Assembly: GCF_022259695.1 (NCBI RefSeq)
Contig: NZ_CP092099.1
Location: forward strand, 356,471-420,470
DNA: 64,000 nucleotides
Direction: 5' to 3'
Source of the DNA: Flaviramulus sp. BrNp1-15
GTDB lineage: Bacteria; Bacteroidota; Bacteroidia; Flavobacteriales; Flavobacteriaceae
Shown here: positions 1 to 8,299 of the stretch, piece by piece
Layout: each line of letters starts with the position of its first letter
Numbering within the stretch: position 1 is the stretch's first letter
Notes under the pieces: model-generated
The model's input: the letters and a program-made list of their open reading frames with translations, nothing else
Databases searched by the model: none
What the model was told of the DNA's origin: nothing
Program-made: the position numbers and the translations under genes

Positions 1-262
1 CTTCCTCCTTATCCCGATAATAGTTATCAATGACATATTGTAATAAATCCATCTGAAAAGAACCTGAAAAAGGACCTTTTAACGTTGAAGATTTTAAATT
101 TGAAAGGAGAATATTAATTCTTTTAGAATTAGAGTTATTTCTTTGGTTTATTGGATATAAATAATATTCTAAGTTAAAAATTAAAAATATTCTTTCAATT
201 TCTTCTTTTGAAAATTTTTCAAGAACATACACTAGTTCAATACAAGTTTTAAGGGATAGCAT
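1..262 (-). CDS. Edge-truncated protein of unknown function, possible N-terminal adaptor domain
   Basis: Reading the minus strand from an ATG at 262 gives 87 uninterrupted codons running off the left edge; the frame is open back to a TAA at 298-296, with a TTG at 277 as the only other start candidate. The visible part is helical-looking: a motif FSKEEIERIFLIFNLE near residues 19-34, then a Ser/Asn-rich turn, SKRINILLSNLKS around residue 50, and a GPFSGSFQMDLLQYV stretch near residue 68. This succession (helix, SKR, GPF..SF, LLQYVID) loosely recalls the small N-terminal adaptor domains found ahead of effector domains in bacterial conflict proteins, but I cannot name the family. It is divergent from the TPR gene at 476 with a 213-bp AT-rich gap. 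Function is not assigned. Confidence 0.6.
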   Translation of the reverse strand, partial: MLSLKTCIELVYVLEKFSKEEIERIFLIFNLEYYLYPINQRNNSNSKRINILLSNLKSSTLKGPFSGSFQMDLLQYVIDNYYRDKEE

Positions 263-475
263 TATTCTATATTTCAAAGATTTTACAACTAAAATTTAGT
301 TTAATTAGACACTACAATTATAATGTTATTTTAGCTTTTTTACTCTTGTTGTAACTAATTTCTCCCTTTCACCTGAAGGTTAACATGATTTATTCGCCAA
401 TTAACAACTAGCTATCAGTCTTTTAAGTAAAAAAATTATACATTTACATTATTTTTAACAAAAATCTTAAAAAGA

Positions 476-1981
476 ATGAGTCTTGGAGATTTAGAAACAG
501 AAAAAAGGCTAATAGACAACTTAATTCTAGGTGGTAAAATTGCAGCTGCAATAATAGTAGTTTTTGGAGTTGTATTGCTTCTATGGAAAAAAAAGAATAA
601 TGATAAAATAGAAATAGAAAAAAGTATAATTGCTAAAAAAGAAAAAGAAGATGCAGAAAAATTAAAGAACGAGGTCGAGAAGAATACAAGTAAAATGGCT
701 GATATCTATCGAACACTACAACAATTAGGGCAAGAAGATGAATTCAACAAAAGTGTTTTCGAAATGCTTGGTTATACTGAAGCTGTTACTAAGAAAATAT
801 TAGAAGAAAATACTTCACGTTCAAAATCAAATTTAAACACAGCCCTATCATATTACATAGCTAATGATACTGAAAAAGCTGTCCCCATTTTTAAAGAATT
901 AATTAAAGAGACTAATCTGTTTGAAATTCGCGCTGTGAGTAATTCATACTTAGGGCGAATAGAGTTTTCAAAAGGAAATTTATCTGAAAAATCATTAAAC
1001 TATCTACTAGAGGCAGAAAAACTATTTAAGAAATTTAACATAGAAGATGACGACGTCAATAAGGTAAGAGCATCTAATTATTATGATTTAGCTTTCTATT
1101 ATAAAACACATTCACATTTATTCGAACTTGCGCAAACATATTATTTAAAATCAATTAAAATTTATGAGGATATTAATGAAATATCAGTCATCTATAATGC
1201 AAAATTAGGAAGTGCTTATAATGACTTATATATACTCGCAAAGGAAAAATCAGATAGCAAATCAGAAGTTAATCCGATATTTTATCTAAAAAGAGCTATT
1301 CATTACAAAAGCGAAATCCTAGGCATGGAAGATAAAAACAATGATAATTTTGTAAATTATATTAACTCTTTAGACATTCTAGCTAATTATTATCGAATGA
1401 ATGGTGATTATGAAAATTCAATTAAGACCATGGACAATGCTGTTGAGTTATTAGATGAAAAACTAAAAAAAAATCCATTAGATAGAAGAATTAATCTTAG
1501 AAAAGCAGAGTTATTAGTCAGATACAGTAATGTATATCAAACAAAATTTGAAATATATGCTCAAAATGAAGATTTAATTAAAGCAGGAGAAAAATTAAAT
1601 GAAGCAAGATTGTTATTCACAGAATACACAAAAACAAAAGTTACTCTCTATGATGTAGCTCATTTCCGGGATTACTATTATTCGAAAGGCACATATTCAA
1701 GAAATTTATTAAACAACAAACAATCAATTGAAGATTTTAACACTTGTCTTGAATACGCAGATACATTATCCTCTCAAGACAATAAAAACATTGATTTCAT
1801 TGCTTATAAAGCAAATATATTCTATGAACTAGCTGTTACTTATTCTAATATTAAAGATTGCATTCAATCAAAAAAATATGCAAAAAAAGCACATGATATT
1901 TATAAAGAAATGATAAAGTCCAGAAAGTTTTATAAAAAATACCTTAAAGCTTGTGAAAAAATTATAAAAAACTGCAGCTAA
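476..1981 (+). CDS. Membrane-anchored TPR-repeat protein
   Basis: The 501-residue product has one hydrophobic segment near residues 20-38 (KIAAAIIVVFGVVLLLW) followed directly by a Lys-rich, strongly charged probable coiled coil (about 39-80). The long remainder is made of helical repeats of TPR type: pairs such as ALSYYIANDTEKAVPIFKEL, YLGRIEFSKGNLSEKSLNY and LDILANYYRMNGDYENSIK spaced by 35-45 residues. With the short N-terminus and the positive-inside rule, the repeats should lie in the cytoplasm. No catalytic motif is seen, so a scaffold or sensor role is likely. Codon use is very AT-rich, with many ATA and AGA codons. It has no operon partner downstream (a terminator and tRNA on the other strand follow) and is divergent from the edge-truncated gene, which may belong with it. 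Confidence 0.75.
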   Translation: MSLGDLETEKRLIDNLILGGKIAAAIIVVFGVVLLLWKKKNNDKIEIEKSIIAKKEKEDAEKLKNEVEKNTSKMADIYRTLQQLGQEDEFNKSVFEMLGYTEAVTKKILEENTSRSKSNLNTALSYYIANDTEKAVPIFKELIKETNLFEIRAVSNSYLGRIEFSKGNLSEKSLNYLLEAEKLFKKFNIEDDDVNKVRASNYYDLAFYYKTHSHLFELAQTYYLKSIKIYEDINEISVIYNAKLGSAYNDLYILAKEKSDSKSEVNPIFYLKRAIHYKSEILGMEDKNNDNFVNYINSLDILANYYRMNGDYENSIKTMDNAVELLDEKLKKNPLDRRINLRKAELLVRYSNVYQTKFEIYAQNEDLIKAGEKLNEARLLFTEYTKTKVTLYDVAHFRDYYYSKGTYSRNLLNNKQSIEDFNTCLEYADTLSSQDNKNIDFIAYKANIFYELAVTYSNIKDCIQSKKYAKKAHDIYKEMIKSRKFYKKYLKACEKIIKNCS

Positions 1982-2009
1982 ATTCGCCCCCTCATTCGTC
2001 CCCTTAAAC

Positions 2010-2046
2010 AAAAAAAGCCTCGCAAACTCAACGTTTACAAGGCTTT
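2010..2046 (-). terminator. Intrinsic terminator downstream of the CAU tRNA
   Basis: On the minus strand AAGCC-T-GTAAAC pairs with GTTTGC-AGGCTT across a small loop, then a run of seven T. It sits 15 bp past the tRNA 3' end. The plus-strand reading has a weaker T-tract (TTTACAA), so it may also stop the TPR gene transcript. Confidence 0.75.
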
Positions 2047-2060
2047 ACAATTTCTAGAAG

Positions 2061-2134
2061 TGGTCCCACCTGGGCTCGAACCAGGGACTTTCTGATTATG
2101 AGTCAGATACTCTAACCAACTGAGTTATAGGACC
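2061..2134 (-). tRNA. tRNA with CAU anticodon (elongator Met, or Ile2)
   Basis: A 74-nt cloverleaf reads on the minus strand. The acceptor stem is GGTCCTA/TGGGACC with discriminator A, the D-arm contains CTCAGTTGGTTAGAG, the anticodon stem TCTGA/TCAGA encloses loop CTCATAA (anticodon CAT), and the T-arm is CCTGGTTCGAGCCCAGG. CCA is not encoded. The CAU anticodon can be elongator tRNA-Met or the lysidine-modified tRNA-Ile2; the body resembles elongator Met, but I cannot separate the two from the sequence alone. A -7-like box, TAATATTG, lies just upstream on the minus strand. Confidence 0.93.
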
Positions 2135-2183
2135 GAAATTGGAGTGCAATATTACTACTTATTTTGCTTGTGAGCAAGAAAAA

Positions 2184-2588
2184 TTATTTCTTTATCTCTT
2201 GGCATAATTCTATTAAAACACCATTAGAAGATTTTGGATGTAAAAAAGCGACTAATTTATTATCTGCTCCTTGTTTTGGTGTTTCGTTTAAAACTTTAAA
2301 GCCTTCTTTTTTAAGTCGCTTAATTTCAGCTTCAATATCATCAACATCAAAAGCTATGTGATGAATACCTTCTCCCTTTTTCTCTATAAATTTTGCTATT
2401 GGGCTATCTTCTTTTGTAGCTTCAAGTAGTTCAATTTTATTTTCACCAACCTTAAAAAAAGATGTATTAACACCCTCGCTTTTTACTTCTTCTATTTTAT
2501 ATTGCGATTTACCAAACAACTTAGAAAACAACTCGTTAGAATCATTTAAGTTTTTTACCGCAATACCAATATGTTCAATTTTATTCAT
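2184..2588 (-). CDS. mce: Methylmalonyl-CoA epimerase
   Basis: The 134-residue product is a complete single VOC-fold (glyoxalase/bleomycin) protein, the usual length for this enzyme. It interconverts (2R)- and (2S)-methylmalonyl-CoA in the propionyl-CoA/succinyl-CoA route in the cytoplasm. The N-terminus IEHIGIAVKNL supplies a metal-ligand His (H6); the second half-site EGIHHIAFDVDDIEA supplies H77, and LIELCQ near the C-terminus supplies E127, the pattern expected for the divalent metal site. KIELLEA in the middle matches the family. The methylmalonyl-CoA mutase genes are not in this window. It is monocistronic here: a tRNA lies downstream and rbfA is divergent. Confidence 0.93.
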   Translation of the reverse strand: MNKIEHIGIAVKNLNDSNELFSKLFGKSQYKIEEVKSEGVNTSFFKVGENKIELLEATKEDSPIAKFIEKKGEGIHHIAFDVDDIEAEIKRLKKEGFKVLNETPKQGADNKLVAFLHPKSSNGVLIELCQEIKK

Positions 2589-2686
2589 TAAAAATTTATT
2601 TTTTTATTTCCTATAAATCGAAAATTAATTTAAAGTATAAGATACAAAATTTACTACTTAAAAGGAAGATAATCTTTAAATATGGT

Positions 2687-2694
2687 TATTTTTG
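2687..2694 (+). promoter_or_regulatory. Bacteroidota -7 promoter box for rbfA
   Basis: TATTTTTG matches TAnnTTTG, about 38 bp before the rbfA start codon. No clear -33 TTTG is seen at the usual spacing. Confidence 0.5.
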
Positions 2695-2731
2695 CAACCT
2701 AGACCTTTAACGGTTTATTAAAATTAATGTT

Positions 2732-3127
2732 TTGGAAGAAAGTCAAAGACAAAAAAAAATAGGTTCGGTTTTACAACATGATTTGGTTGAAGTGCTACAA
2801 GGCGCTGCAACTCAAGGCGGTATGCGAGGTGTTTTAATATCAGTTTCTAAAGTTAAAGTTACTGTAGATTTAGGTGTTGCAAAAGTGTATTTAAGCATTT
2901 TTCCTAATGATAAAGCCGCAGAACTTCTTGAAGGGATAAAATCTAACACCCCTTTAATTAGACATGAATTGGCTCAACGCACTAAAAACCAATTAAGACG
3001 AATGCCTAATTTAGAATTTTTTATTGACGACTCTTTAGAGTATATCGATAAGATTGATAAATCTCTAAAAGGTGGTGAAAACCCAATAAAAGACCCAACT
3101 ATTCTCGAAAAAAGAAAAAAATCATAA
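2732..3127 (+). CDS. rbfA: Ribosome-binding factor A
   Basis: RbfA is a small KH-like protein that binds 30S precursors and helps 16S rRNA 5'-end maturation, notably in the cold. The 131-residue product starts MEESQRQKKIGSVLQHDLVE, the classic N-terminal helix of the family, and continues with VTVDLGVAKVYLSIFP and LRRMPNLEFFIDDSLEYIDKI, both family hallmarks. The start is a TTG at 2732: the nearby ATG at 2727 is out of frame and no other in-frame start exists between the promoter box at 2687 and the conserved N-terminus. It lies 72 bp ahead of a LolC/E-type permease on the same strand, an arrangement common in flavobacteria, so co-transcription is likely. Confidence 0.93.
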   Translation: MEESQRQKKIGSVLQHDLVEVLQGAATQGGMRGVLISVSKVKVTVDLGVAKVYLSIFPNDKAAELLEGIKSNTPLIRHELAQRTKNQLRRMPNLEFFIDDSLEYIDKIDKSLKGGENPIKDPTILEKRKKS

Positions 3128-3199
3128 TCCAGATTTCATAAAAACTTACAAACAGTGTGCTTTAAATTAAAATTTATCTTTGATTAATATATTTAAAGT

Positions 3200-4405
3200 A
3201 TGAATGTTTCACTCTACATAGCTAAACGTTATTTACGATCAAAAAGTAGTAATAATGCTATTAACATTATAACCTATATTGCTTTAATTGGTGTTGTTTT
3301 GGGGGCTGCTTCATTGTTTATTGTCCTTTCTGGTTTTGCTGGATTAAAAGATTTTACATTACAATTTTCTAGTGTTGTAGATCCTGATTTAAAAGCTGAA
3401 GCCGCTGTTGGAAAATCGTTTATTTTAACTGAAGACAACATCGCAAAATTAGAGAACATAGAAGAGATTGCTTCTTTTTCTAGAATTATTGAAGAACGTG
3501 TTGTTATTGCTTCTGATAATAAAAACACGCTGGCAACAATAAAAGGTGTTGATGCGAATTATAAAAATATTGTAAAAACCGATTCTATAATGGAATACGG
3601 CGGTTGGTTTGACCAAAAAACAAATCAAATTGTTGTGGGTTGGGGTATTTCAAACAGCTTATCGTTAGGTGTTTTAGATTTTACTAAAGCATTAAATATT
3701 TATGTTCCTAAAGCCGGAAAAGGTCAAATTACTTCAGCAAAAACTGCATTTAACTCAGTTAGGGCGATAAATACAGGTATATTCTACATTAATGAAAACC
3801 TAAACGATACATATGTTTTTGCCCCCATAGATTTAACAAAAAACCTTGTAAATTATAAGGAAAATCAAGTGTCTTCAATTGAATTTAAACTTAATGAAGG
3901 TGTTGATGAAACTGAAGCAAAAACTAAAATTCAAAATATATTAGGTGATAAGGTTATAATAAAAAACAGAATGCAGCTTAATGATGCTTTGTACAAAATG
4001 TTAAATACTGAAAATTTAGCGGTTTATTTAATATTTACACTGGTTTTAATCATAGCTTTCTTTAATGTTGTTGGCTCGTTGATTATGATGATATTAGACA
4101 AGAAGAGAAGCCTAAATACTTTGTTTAATATGGGAGCCACCTTAAAGGATATTCGAAAGGTTTTCTTTTTACAAGGAAGTTTAATGAGTATTGTTGGTGG
4201 TGTAATAGGTTTAATTGTGGCTTTAATAATTGTTGTACTTCAAAAACAATTCAATTTGGTTATGATAACCCAATCGCTTCCTTACCCGGTAACTGTAAAA
4301 ATTGAAAACTTTTTTATTGTGTTTTTTACAATTTCTATTTTAGGTATTGTCGCATCAAAAATAGCTTCTGTTCGCATATCAAAAGCTATGATGCAAACCC
4401 AATAA
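3200..4405 (+). CDS. LolC/LolE-type lipoprotein-releasing permease (FtsX family)
   Basis: The 401-residue product has the layout of the MacB/LolC family: one membrane helix at about residues 20-45 (IITYIALIGVVLGAASLFIV), a long periplasmic MacB_PCD-type domain (about 50-270), and three C-terminal helices forming the FtsX permease domain (about 275-300, 325-350, 368-392). The N-terminal motif IAKRYLRSKSSNNAINIITY is typical of LolC/E. It would work with a LolD ATPase, not present nearby, to extract lipoproteins from the inner membrane for LolA. LolC and LolE cannot be told apart because Bacteroidota often carry a single or duplicated hybrid form. Confidence 0.88.
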   Translation: MNVSLYIAKRYLRSKSSNNAINIITYIALIGVVLGAASLFIVLSGFAGLKDFTLQFSSVVDPDLKAEAAVGKSFILTEDNIAKLENIEEIASFSRIIEERVVIASDNKNTLATIKGVDANYKNIVKTDSIMEYGGWFDQKTNQIVVGWGISNSLSLGVLDFTKALNIYVPKAGKGQITSAKTAFNSVRAINTGIFYINENLNDTYVFAPIDLTKNLVNYKENQVSSIEFKLNEGVDETEAKTKIQNILGDKVIIKNRMQLNDALYKMLNTENLAVYLIFTLVLIIAFFNVVGSLIMMILDKKRSLNTLFNMGATLKDIRKVFFLQGSLMSIVGGVIGLIVALIIVVLQKQFNLVMITQSLPYPVTVKIENFFIVFFTISILGIVASKIASVRISKAMMQTQ

Positions 4406-4428
4406 AAATTCTTTATAAATAAACACTA

Positions 4429-5424
4429 CTATAAAGTAAACTGGTAATCTCCAAACTTTTCTAAAACCTCATCAAAAGCTGAAAAAACATCTTCAGGCTT
4501 ATCGCTAGTTACCATTTTGGTTCGGTATTCTTTAAAATGTGGAATGCCTTTAAAATAATTGGTGTAGTGTCTTCTAGTTTCAAAAACACCTAGAATTTCC
4601 CCTTTCCAGTCTATTGCCATTTGTAAATGTCTGCGAGCAGCTTCTACACGCTCTTGAATAGTTATAGGAGCGAGATGTTGTCCGGTTTCAAAAAAATGTT
4701 TTACTTGTTTAAAAAACCATGGGTTTCCAATACTTGCGCGTCCAATCATCGCTCCATCTAATCCATAACTATCCCGCATTTCCATAGCTTTTTCTGGAGA
4801 ATCTACATCGCCATTTCCAAAAACAGGAATGTGCATTCTCGGATTATTTTTTACTTCGGCAATTGGTTTCCAATCGGCGCTACCTTTATACATTTGTGCA
4901 CGTGTTCTACCGTGAATAGAAATGGCTTTACAACCTACATCTTGCAACCTCTCTGCAACCTCTACAATCTTTATGGAGTTGTGGTCCCAACCTAAACGCG
5001 TTTTCACTGTTATTGGTAAATTGGTTCGTTTTACCATTTCCGCAGTAAGTTGTTCCATTAAGCATATGTCTTTTAGAATACCTGCTCCGGCGCCTTTACT
5101 TACTACTTTTTTTACAGGGCAACCAAAATTAATATCTATAATATCTGGTTTTGATGCTGTAACAATATCTATGGTTTGTAACATACTATCTAGATTTGCT
5201 CCAAATATCTGTATGCCTACAGGTCGTTCTTTTTCATAGATATCAAGCTTCATAACGCTTTTTGCTGCATTACGAATTAAGCCTTCGCTTGACACAAATT
5301 CGGTATACACAACGTCTGCACCTTGTTCTTTACACAATGCACGAAATGGCGGATCGCTAACATCTTCCATTGGTGCTAAAAGCAATGGAAAGTCTGGAAG
5401 TTCTATGTTATCTATTTTTACCAA
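4429..5424 (-). CDS. dusB: tRNA-dihydrouridine synthase (DusB type)
   Basis: This FMN enzyme reduces specific uridines in the tRNA D-loop. The TIM-barrel signatures are in order: LLLAPMEDVSDPPFRALC at the start, DINFGCPVKKVVSKGAGAG in the first third, VKTRLGWD, SIHGRTRAQMYKGSADW, then PVFGNGDV and GAMIGRASIGNPWFF. The open frame extends upstream to an ATG at 5487, but I start at TTG 5424 (VKIDNIELPDF...), because a TAATTTTG promoter box at 5449-5442 lies inside the longer frame and the extra 21 residues overlap the preceding gene. That gives 331 residues, the normal length. It converges on the permease gene with a gap of about 20 bp. Confidence 0.9.
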   Translation of the reverse strand: MVKIDNIELPDFPLLLAPMEDVSDPPFRALCKEQGADVVYTEFVSSEGLIRNAAKSVMKLDIYEKERPVGIQIFGANLDSMLQTIDIVTASKPDIIDINFGCPVKKVVSKGAGAGILKDICLMEQLTAEMVKRTNLPITVKTRLGWDHNSIKIVEVAERLQDVGCKAISIHGRTRAQMYKGSADWKPIAEVKNNPRMHIPVFGNGDVDSPEKAMEMRDSYGLDGAMIGRASIGNPWFFKQVKHFFETGQHLAPITIQERVEAARRHLQMAIDWKGEILGVFETRRHYTNYFKGIPHFKEYRTKMVTSDKPEDVFSAFDEVLEKFGDYQFTL

Positions 5425-5441
5425 GCAATTATAATTTTCGG

Positions 5442-5449
5442 CAAAATTA
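5442..5449 (-). promoter_or_regulatory. -7 promoter box for dusB
   Basis: TAATTTTG on the minus strand, 17 bp before the proposed TTG start. Transcription should begin about 12 nt before that codon, which excludes the longer reading frame for this transcript. Confidence 0.55.
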
Positions 5450-5839
5450 AGGTTTTTTGTAATACTTACTAAATACCCAAGCCCCATAAAGTCCTAAAAA
5501 CAACTCAGCAAATGCACCAAACTGAAAACCAAAGGTTGGTGAACCATCTAGAAACAAACTCAGTAGCCTACCTATTCCTAATCCCAACATAAAAACTATG
5601 TTAGTTACCAATGCTGTTTTTAAAAACTCTTTTTTTAAAATTCCTAAAACCCATAAAGCAGAAAACCCTAGGTACAAACCCATTATGGCTTTAAAAAAAT
5701 TATGTTCATCAATAGTGTTTAATTGAATATTGAATTGTGAATTAGGATTAAAACCATAAACAAAAGCTACAGGAACTACAATGCAAACAGAGATTATTAA
5801 GTGAATTTTATTAATAAAATCTTGTTGATTCTTAATCAT
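5447..5839 (-). CDS. Small integral membrane protein, DUF4345 type
   Basis: The 130-residue product has four predicted membrane helices (about 11-29, 48-66, 75-95 and 103-124) with a conserved FFKAIMGLYLGFSALWVLG and a GLGIGRLLSLFLDG segment ahead of GFQFGAFAELFLGLYGAW, which fits the DUF4345 family as I know it. Biochemical function is unknown. It sits between the M28 peptidase (gap 9 bp) and dusB (gap 22 bp) on the same strand and is probably co-transcribed with the peptidase. Confidence 0.75.
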   Translation of the reverse strand: MIKNQQDFINKIHLIISVCIVVPVAFVYGFNPNSQFNIQLNTIDEHNFFKAIMGLYLGFSALWVLGILKKEFLKTALVTNIVFMLGLGIGRLLSLFLDGSPTFGFQFGAFAELFLGLYGAWVFSKYYKKP

Positions 5840-5848
5840 TTAAAAGGT

Positions 5849-7072
5849 TTAAAATTGCACTGGTAACTCAAGTTTTTCTCCACTTCTATCAACCACAACT
5901 TTTGTTTTATCTCCTGCGTTAAACGTTGATAAAGCTCTCATATAACTCATCATGTCAGTTACCGTGCTATCACCTAGCTTTACAACAATATCGCCTTTTT
6001 CCAAACCTGCTTTTTGTGCTGGTTTATCTTCACTTATACCATCTATACGCATACCTTTTCCATCAAACAAATAATCTGGTATTACTCCTAAACCAACTTT
6101 AAAACGAGGAGTTTCTTCACTTTCATTTTTAGTTTTTCTAAATGGTAATTTCCCATTATCATCAAGGTCTGTAATAACTTCAAAAATATAGTTAGAAATG
6201 GTTTGCATCCCTTCATAATTCAACTTATCAAAATCATCACTTGGTTTATGATAATCTTCATGCTGACCAGTAAAAAAATGCATTACAGGAATATCTGCAT
6301 TGTAAAACGATGTGTGATCACTTGGTCCAACACCAGATTCTTTTTGAATTAATTTAAAGTTTTCGTTATGTGCATTTAAAGTCTGTTTTAATATTGGAGA
6401 CGTACCAACACCATAAACTGCTAAAGTACTATCGGCTTTTAATCGTCCAACCATATCCATATTAATCATATAATTCACTTTCTTGGTTTTAATGGTTGCA
6501 TTTTTAACAAAATAGTTTGATCCTAATAAACCCATTTCTTCCCCAGAAAAAGCTATGAATAAATAATTGTTTCCCGTATTGACTTCTTTAAGTTTATCTG
6601 CTAAATTTAAAAGTACCGCAACACCACTAGCATTATCGTCTGCGCCATTATGAATAGCTTTCTCACCTCTATGCAAAGACCCTTCTGCTCCATAACCTAA
6701 ATGATCGTAATGAGCGCCAATTACAACAGTGTTTTCAACATTATGGTTTATAAACCCTATAACATTGGTTCCTGTAATTGTACTGTCTCCTGCTTTTACA
6801 GTATAATTCACTTTTTGATGCGGGTTTGTTTTGGGTTTAAACGTAAACGTTTGAAAATAATCGTTAGCTCCTTTAGGTTCTAAACCTAAATTTTTAAACC
6901 GATTTGCAATATAATCTGCTGCTGCTTTTTCGCCATCGCTCCCTGTTTGTCGACCCTGTAAAGCATCGCTAGATAAATATTCAACATCTTCATTTATGGT
7001 TACTTTTTTTGTGGATTCTGATTTACAAGACACTAGAATCACTAAAAAAATGATTGTTAGGAGGTTTTTCAT
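5849..7072 (-). CDS. M28-family zinc aminopeptidase lipoprotein with C-terminal PDZ domain
   Basis: The 407-residue product opens with a short SPII signal, MKNLLTIIFLVILVSCKSES, placing the enzyme on a membrane facing the periplasm or surface. A protease-associated-like insert is absent; the M28 dizinc core runs about 65-310, with metal ligands in VVIGAHYDHLGYG (H, D), NGADDNASGVAVL (D), AFSGEEMGLLGS (EE), NMDMVGRL (D) and DYHKPSDDFD (H). A PDZ domain follows at about 325-405 (GISEDKPAQKAGLEKGDIVVKLGD). It is divergent from the PD40 lipoprotein gene; the two start codons are only 44 bp apart, so the promoters must overlap. Confidence 0.92.
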   Translation of the reverse strand: MKNLLTIIFLVILVSCKSESTKKVTINEDVEYLSSDALQGRQTGSDGEKAAADYIANRFKNLGLEPKGANDYFQTFTFKPKTNPHQKVNYTVKAGDSTITGTNVIGFINHNVENTVVIGAHYDHLGYGAEGSLHRGEKAIHNGADDNASGVAVLLNLADKLKEVNTGNNYLFIAFSGEEMGLLGSNYFVKNATIKTKKVNYMINMDMVGRLKADSTLAVYGVGTSPILKQTLNAHNENFKLIQKESGVGPSDHTSFYNADIPVMHFFTGQHEDYHKPSDDFDKLNYEGMQTISNYIFEVITDLDDNGKLPFRKTKNESEETPRFKVGLGVIPDYLFDGKGMRIDGISEDKPAQKAGLEKGDIVVKLGDSTVTDMMSYMRALSTFNAGDKTKVVVDRSGEKLELPVQF

Positions 7073-7084
7073 TTTGATAAATCT

Positions 7085-7092
7085 TAATTTTG
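7085..7092 (+). promoter_or_regulatory. -7 promoter box for the PD40 lipoprotein gene
   Basis: TAATTTTG lies 24 bp before the ATG at 7116. It falls inside a longer open frame that begins at 6996, so it supports the shorter start. Confidence 0.55.
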
Positions 7093-7115
7093 CACTAAAA
7101 TACTCAATATTTAGA

Positions 7116-8225
7116 ATGAATCGTAAATACGTTATTATTGTTTTGGTTTTAATTTCCTCATTTATAAGTTGTAAGAATCAAAACAAAACAGAAGAAAAAA
7201 AAGAAGTTCAGACTGAAGTTGTAAAAGACTCTTTAATTTTTCCTGGAGAAAAACATTTTAAATCTATTCGTCAAATCACTTTTGGAGGCGATAATGCTGA
7301 AGCCTACTGGAGTTTTGATGATAAACAGCTTGTCTTTCAGTCAAACAATAAAAAATGGAATGTAAGTTGCGACCAAATGTTTTTAATGAATGCTAATGAG
7401 GTGTTTACTGATAGTGTTGCTCCTCCAATGGTTTCAACAGGAAAAGGACGCACTACCTGTTCTTATTTTTTACCAGACAATAAACATATTATCTATGCGT
7501 CTACGCATTTAGGTGATGAAAAATGTCCGGAAACACCATTACGTAAAAACGGAAAATATATTTGGCCGGTTTACGATACATTCGACATTTTTGTGGCAGA
7601 TTTAGAAGGCAATATTGTAAAACAATTAACCAACGAAAAAGGTTACGATGCAGAACCAACGGTGTCTCCAAAAGGTGATAAAATTGTATTTACCTCAACA
7701 AGAAGTGGCGATTTAGAATTATATACCATGAATCTTGACGGAAGTGATGTAAAGCAAATTACTAACGAATTGGGTTACGATGGCGGTGCTTTCTTTTCGC
7801 CAGATGGTACAAAAATTATTTTCCGTTCTTCTCGCCCAAAAACAGAGCAAGAAATTAAAGAATACAAAGACTTACTTGCTGAAGACTTAGTAGAACCAAC
7901 CGATATGGAACTTTACATTTGTAACGCAGATGGAAGTGATTTAAAACAATTAACCGATTTAGGAAACGCCAATTGGAGTCCGTTTTTTCATCCTTCTGGG
8001 AAGAAAATATTATTCTCTTCAAATTTTGAAGCAGAACGCGGATTTCCTTTCAATTTATATCTAATCGACATTGATGGAAAAAATCTGGAACGTGTTACAC
8101 ATAGCGAAACTTTTGATGCGTTTCCTGTGTTTTCAAACGATGGGAAATATTTAGCGTTTTCATCAAATAGAAACAATGGTGGTGGTCGTGACACTAATTT
8201 ATTTATTGCAGAATGGCAAGATTAA
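7116..8225 (+). CDS. TolB-like PD40 beta-propeller lipoprotein
   Basis: With the start at 7116 the product is 369 residues and begins with a clear lipoprotein signal, MNRKYVIIVLVLISSFISCK; the frame is open back to 6996, but that extension runs into the divergent peptidase gene and would bury the signal. The body carries repeated PD40 motifs (PTVSPKGDKIVFTSTRSGDL, FFSPDGTKIIFRSSRP, FFHPSGKKILFSSNFE, PVFSNDGKYLAFSSNRN), four of them regularly spaced, each followed by a variant of LYTMNLDGSDVKQIT. Such propellers are usually protein-interaction modules; no peptidase domain follows. The role is unknown. Its neighbours are a divergent M28 peptidase and lepA downstream with its own promoter. Confidence 0.85.
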   Translation: MNRKYVIIVLVLISSFISCKNQNKTEEKKEVQTEVVKDSLIFPGEKHFKSIRQITFGGDNAEAYWSFDDKQLVFQSNNKKWNVSCDQMFLMNANEVFTDSVAPPMVSTGKGRTTCSYFLPDNKHIIYASTHLGDEKCPETPLRKNGKYIWPVYDTFDIFVADLEGNIVKQLTNEKGYDAEPTVSPKGDKIVFTSTRSGDLELYTMNLDGSDVKQITNELGYDGGAFFSPDGTKIIFRSSRPKTEQEIKEYKDLLAEDLVEPTDMELYICNADGSDLKQLTDLGNANWSPFFHPSGKKILFSSNFEAERGFPFNLYLIDIDGKNLERVTHSETFDAFPVFSNDGKYLAFSSNRNNGGGRDTNLFIAEWQD

Positions 8226-8265
8226 ACGCTTTTTAAGTAATAGTAAAATAGCACAATAATTACAC

Positions 8266-8273
8266 TATCTTTG
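8266..8273 (+). promoter_or_regulatory. -7 promoter box for lepA
   Basis: TATCTTTG, a perfect TAnnTTTG, 26 bp before the lepA ATG at 8300. The -33 region shows no good TTTG. Confidence 0.6.
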
Positions 8274-8299
8274 CGAAATCTTTTTAGAGAGATGCCCTT

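Noticed and set aside
5425-5487. The longer N-terminus of dusB from ATG 5487
   Set aside because: It overlaps the DUF4345 gene and contains the TAATTTTG promoter box; homologous proteins start at VKIDNIELPDF as I recall.
6996-7115. The upstream extension of the PD40 lipoprotein frame
   Set aside because: It runs antisense through the start of the M28 peptidase gene and would place a lipoprotein signal 40 residues inside the protein.
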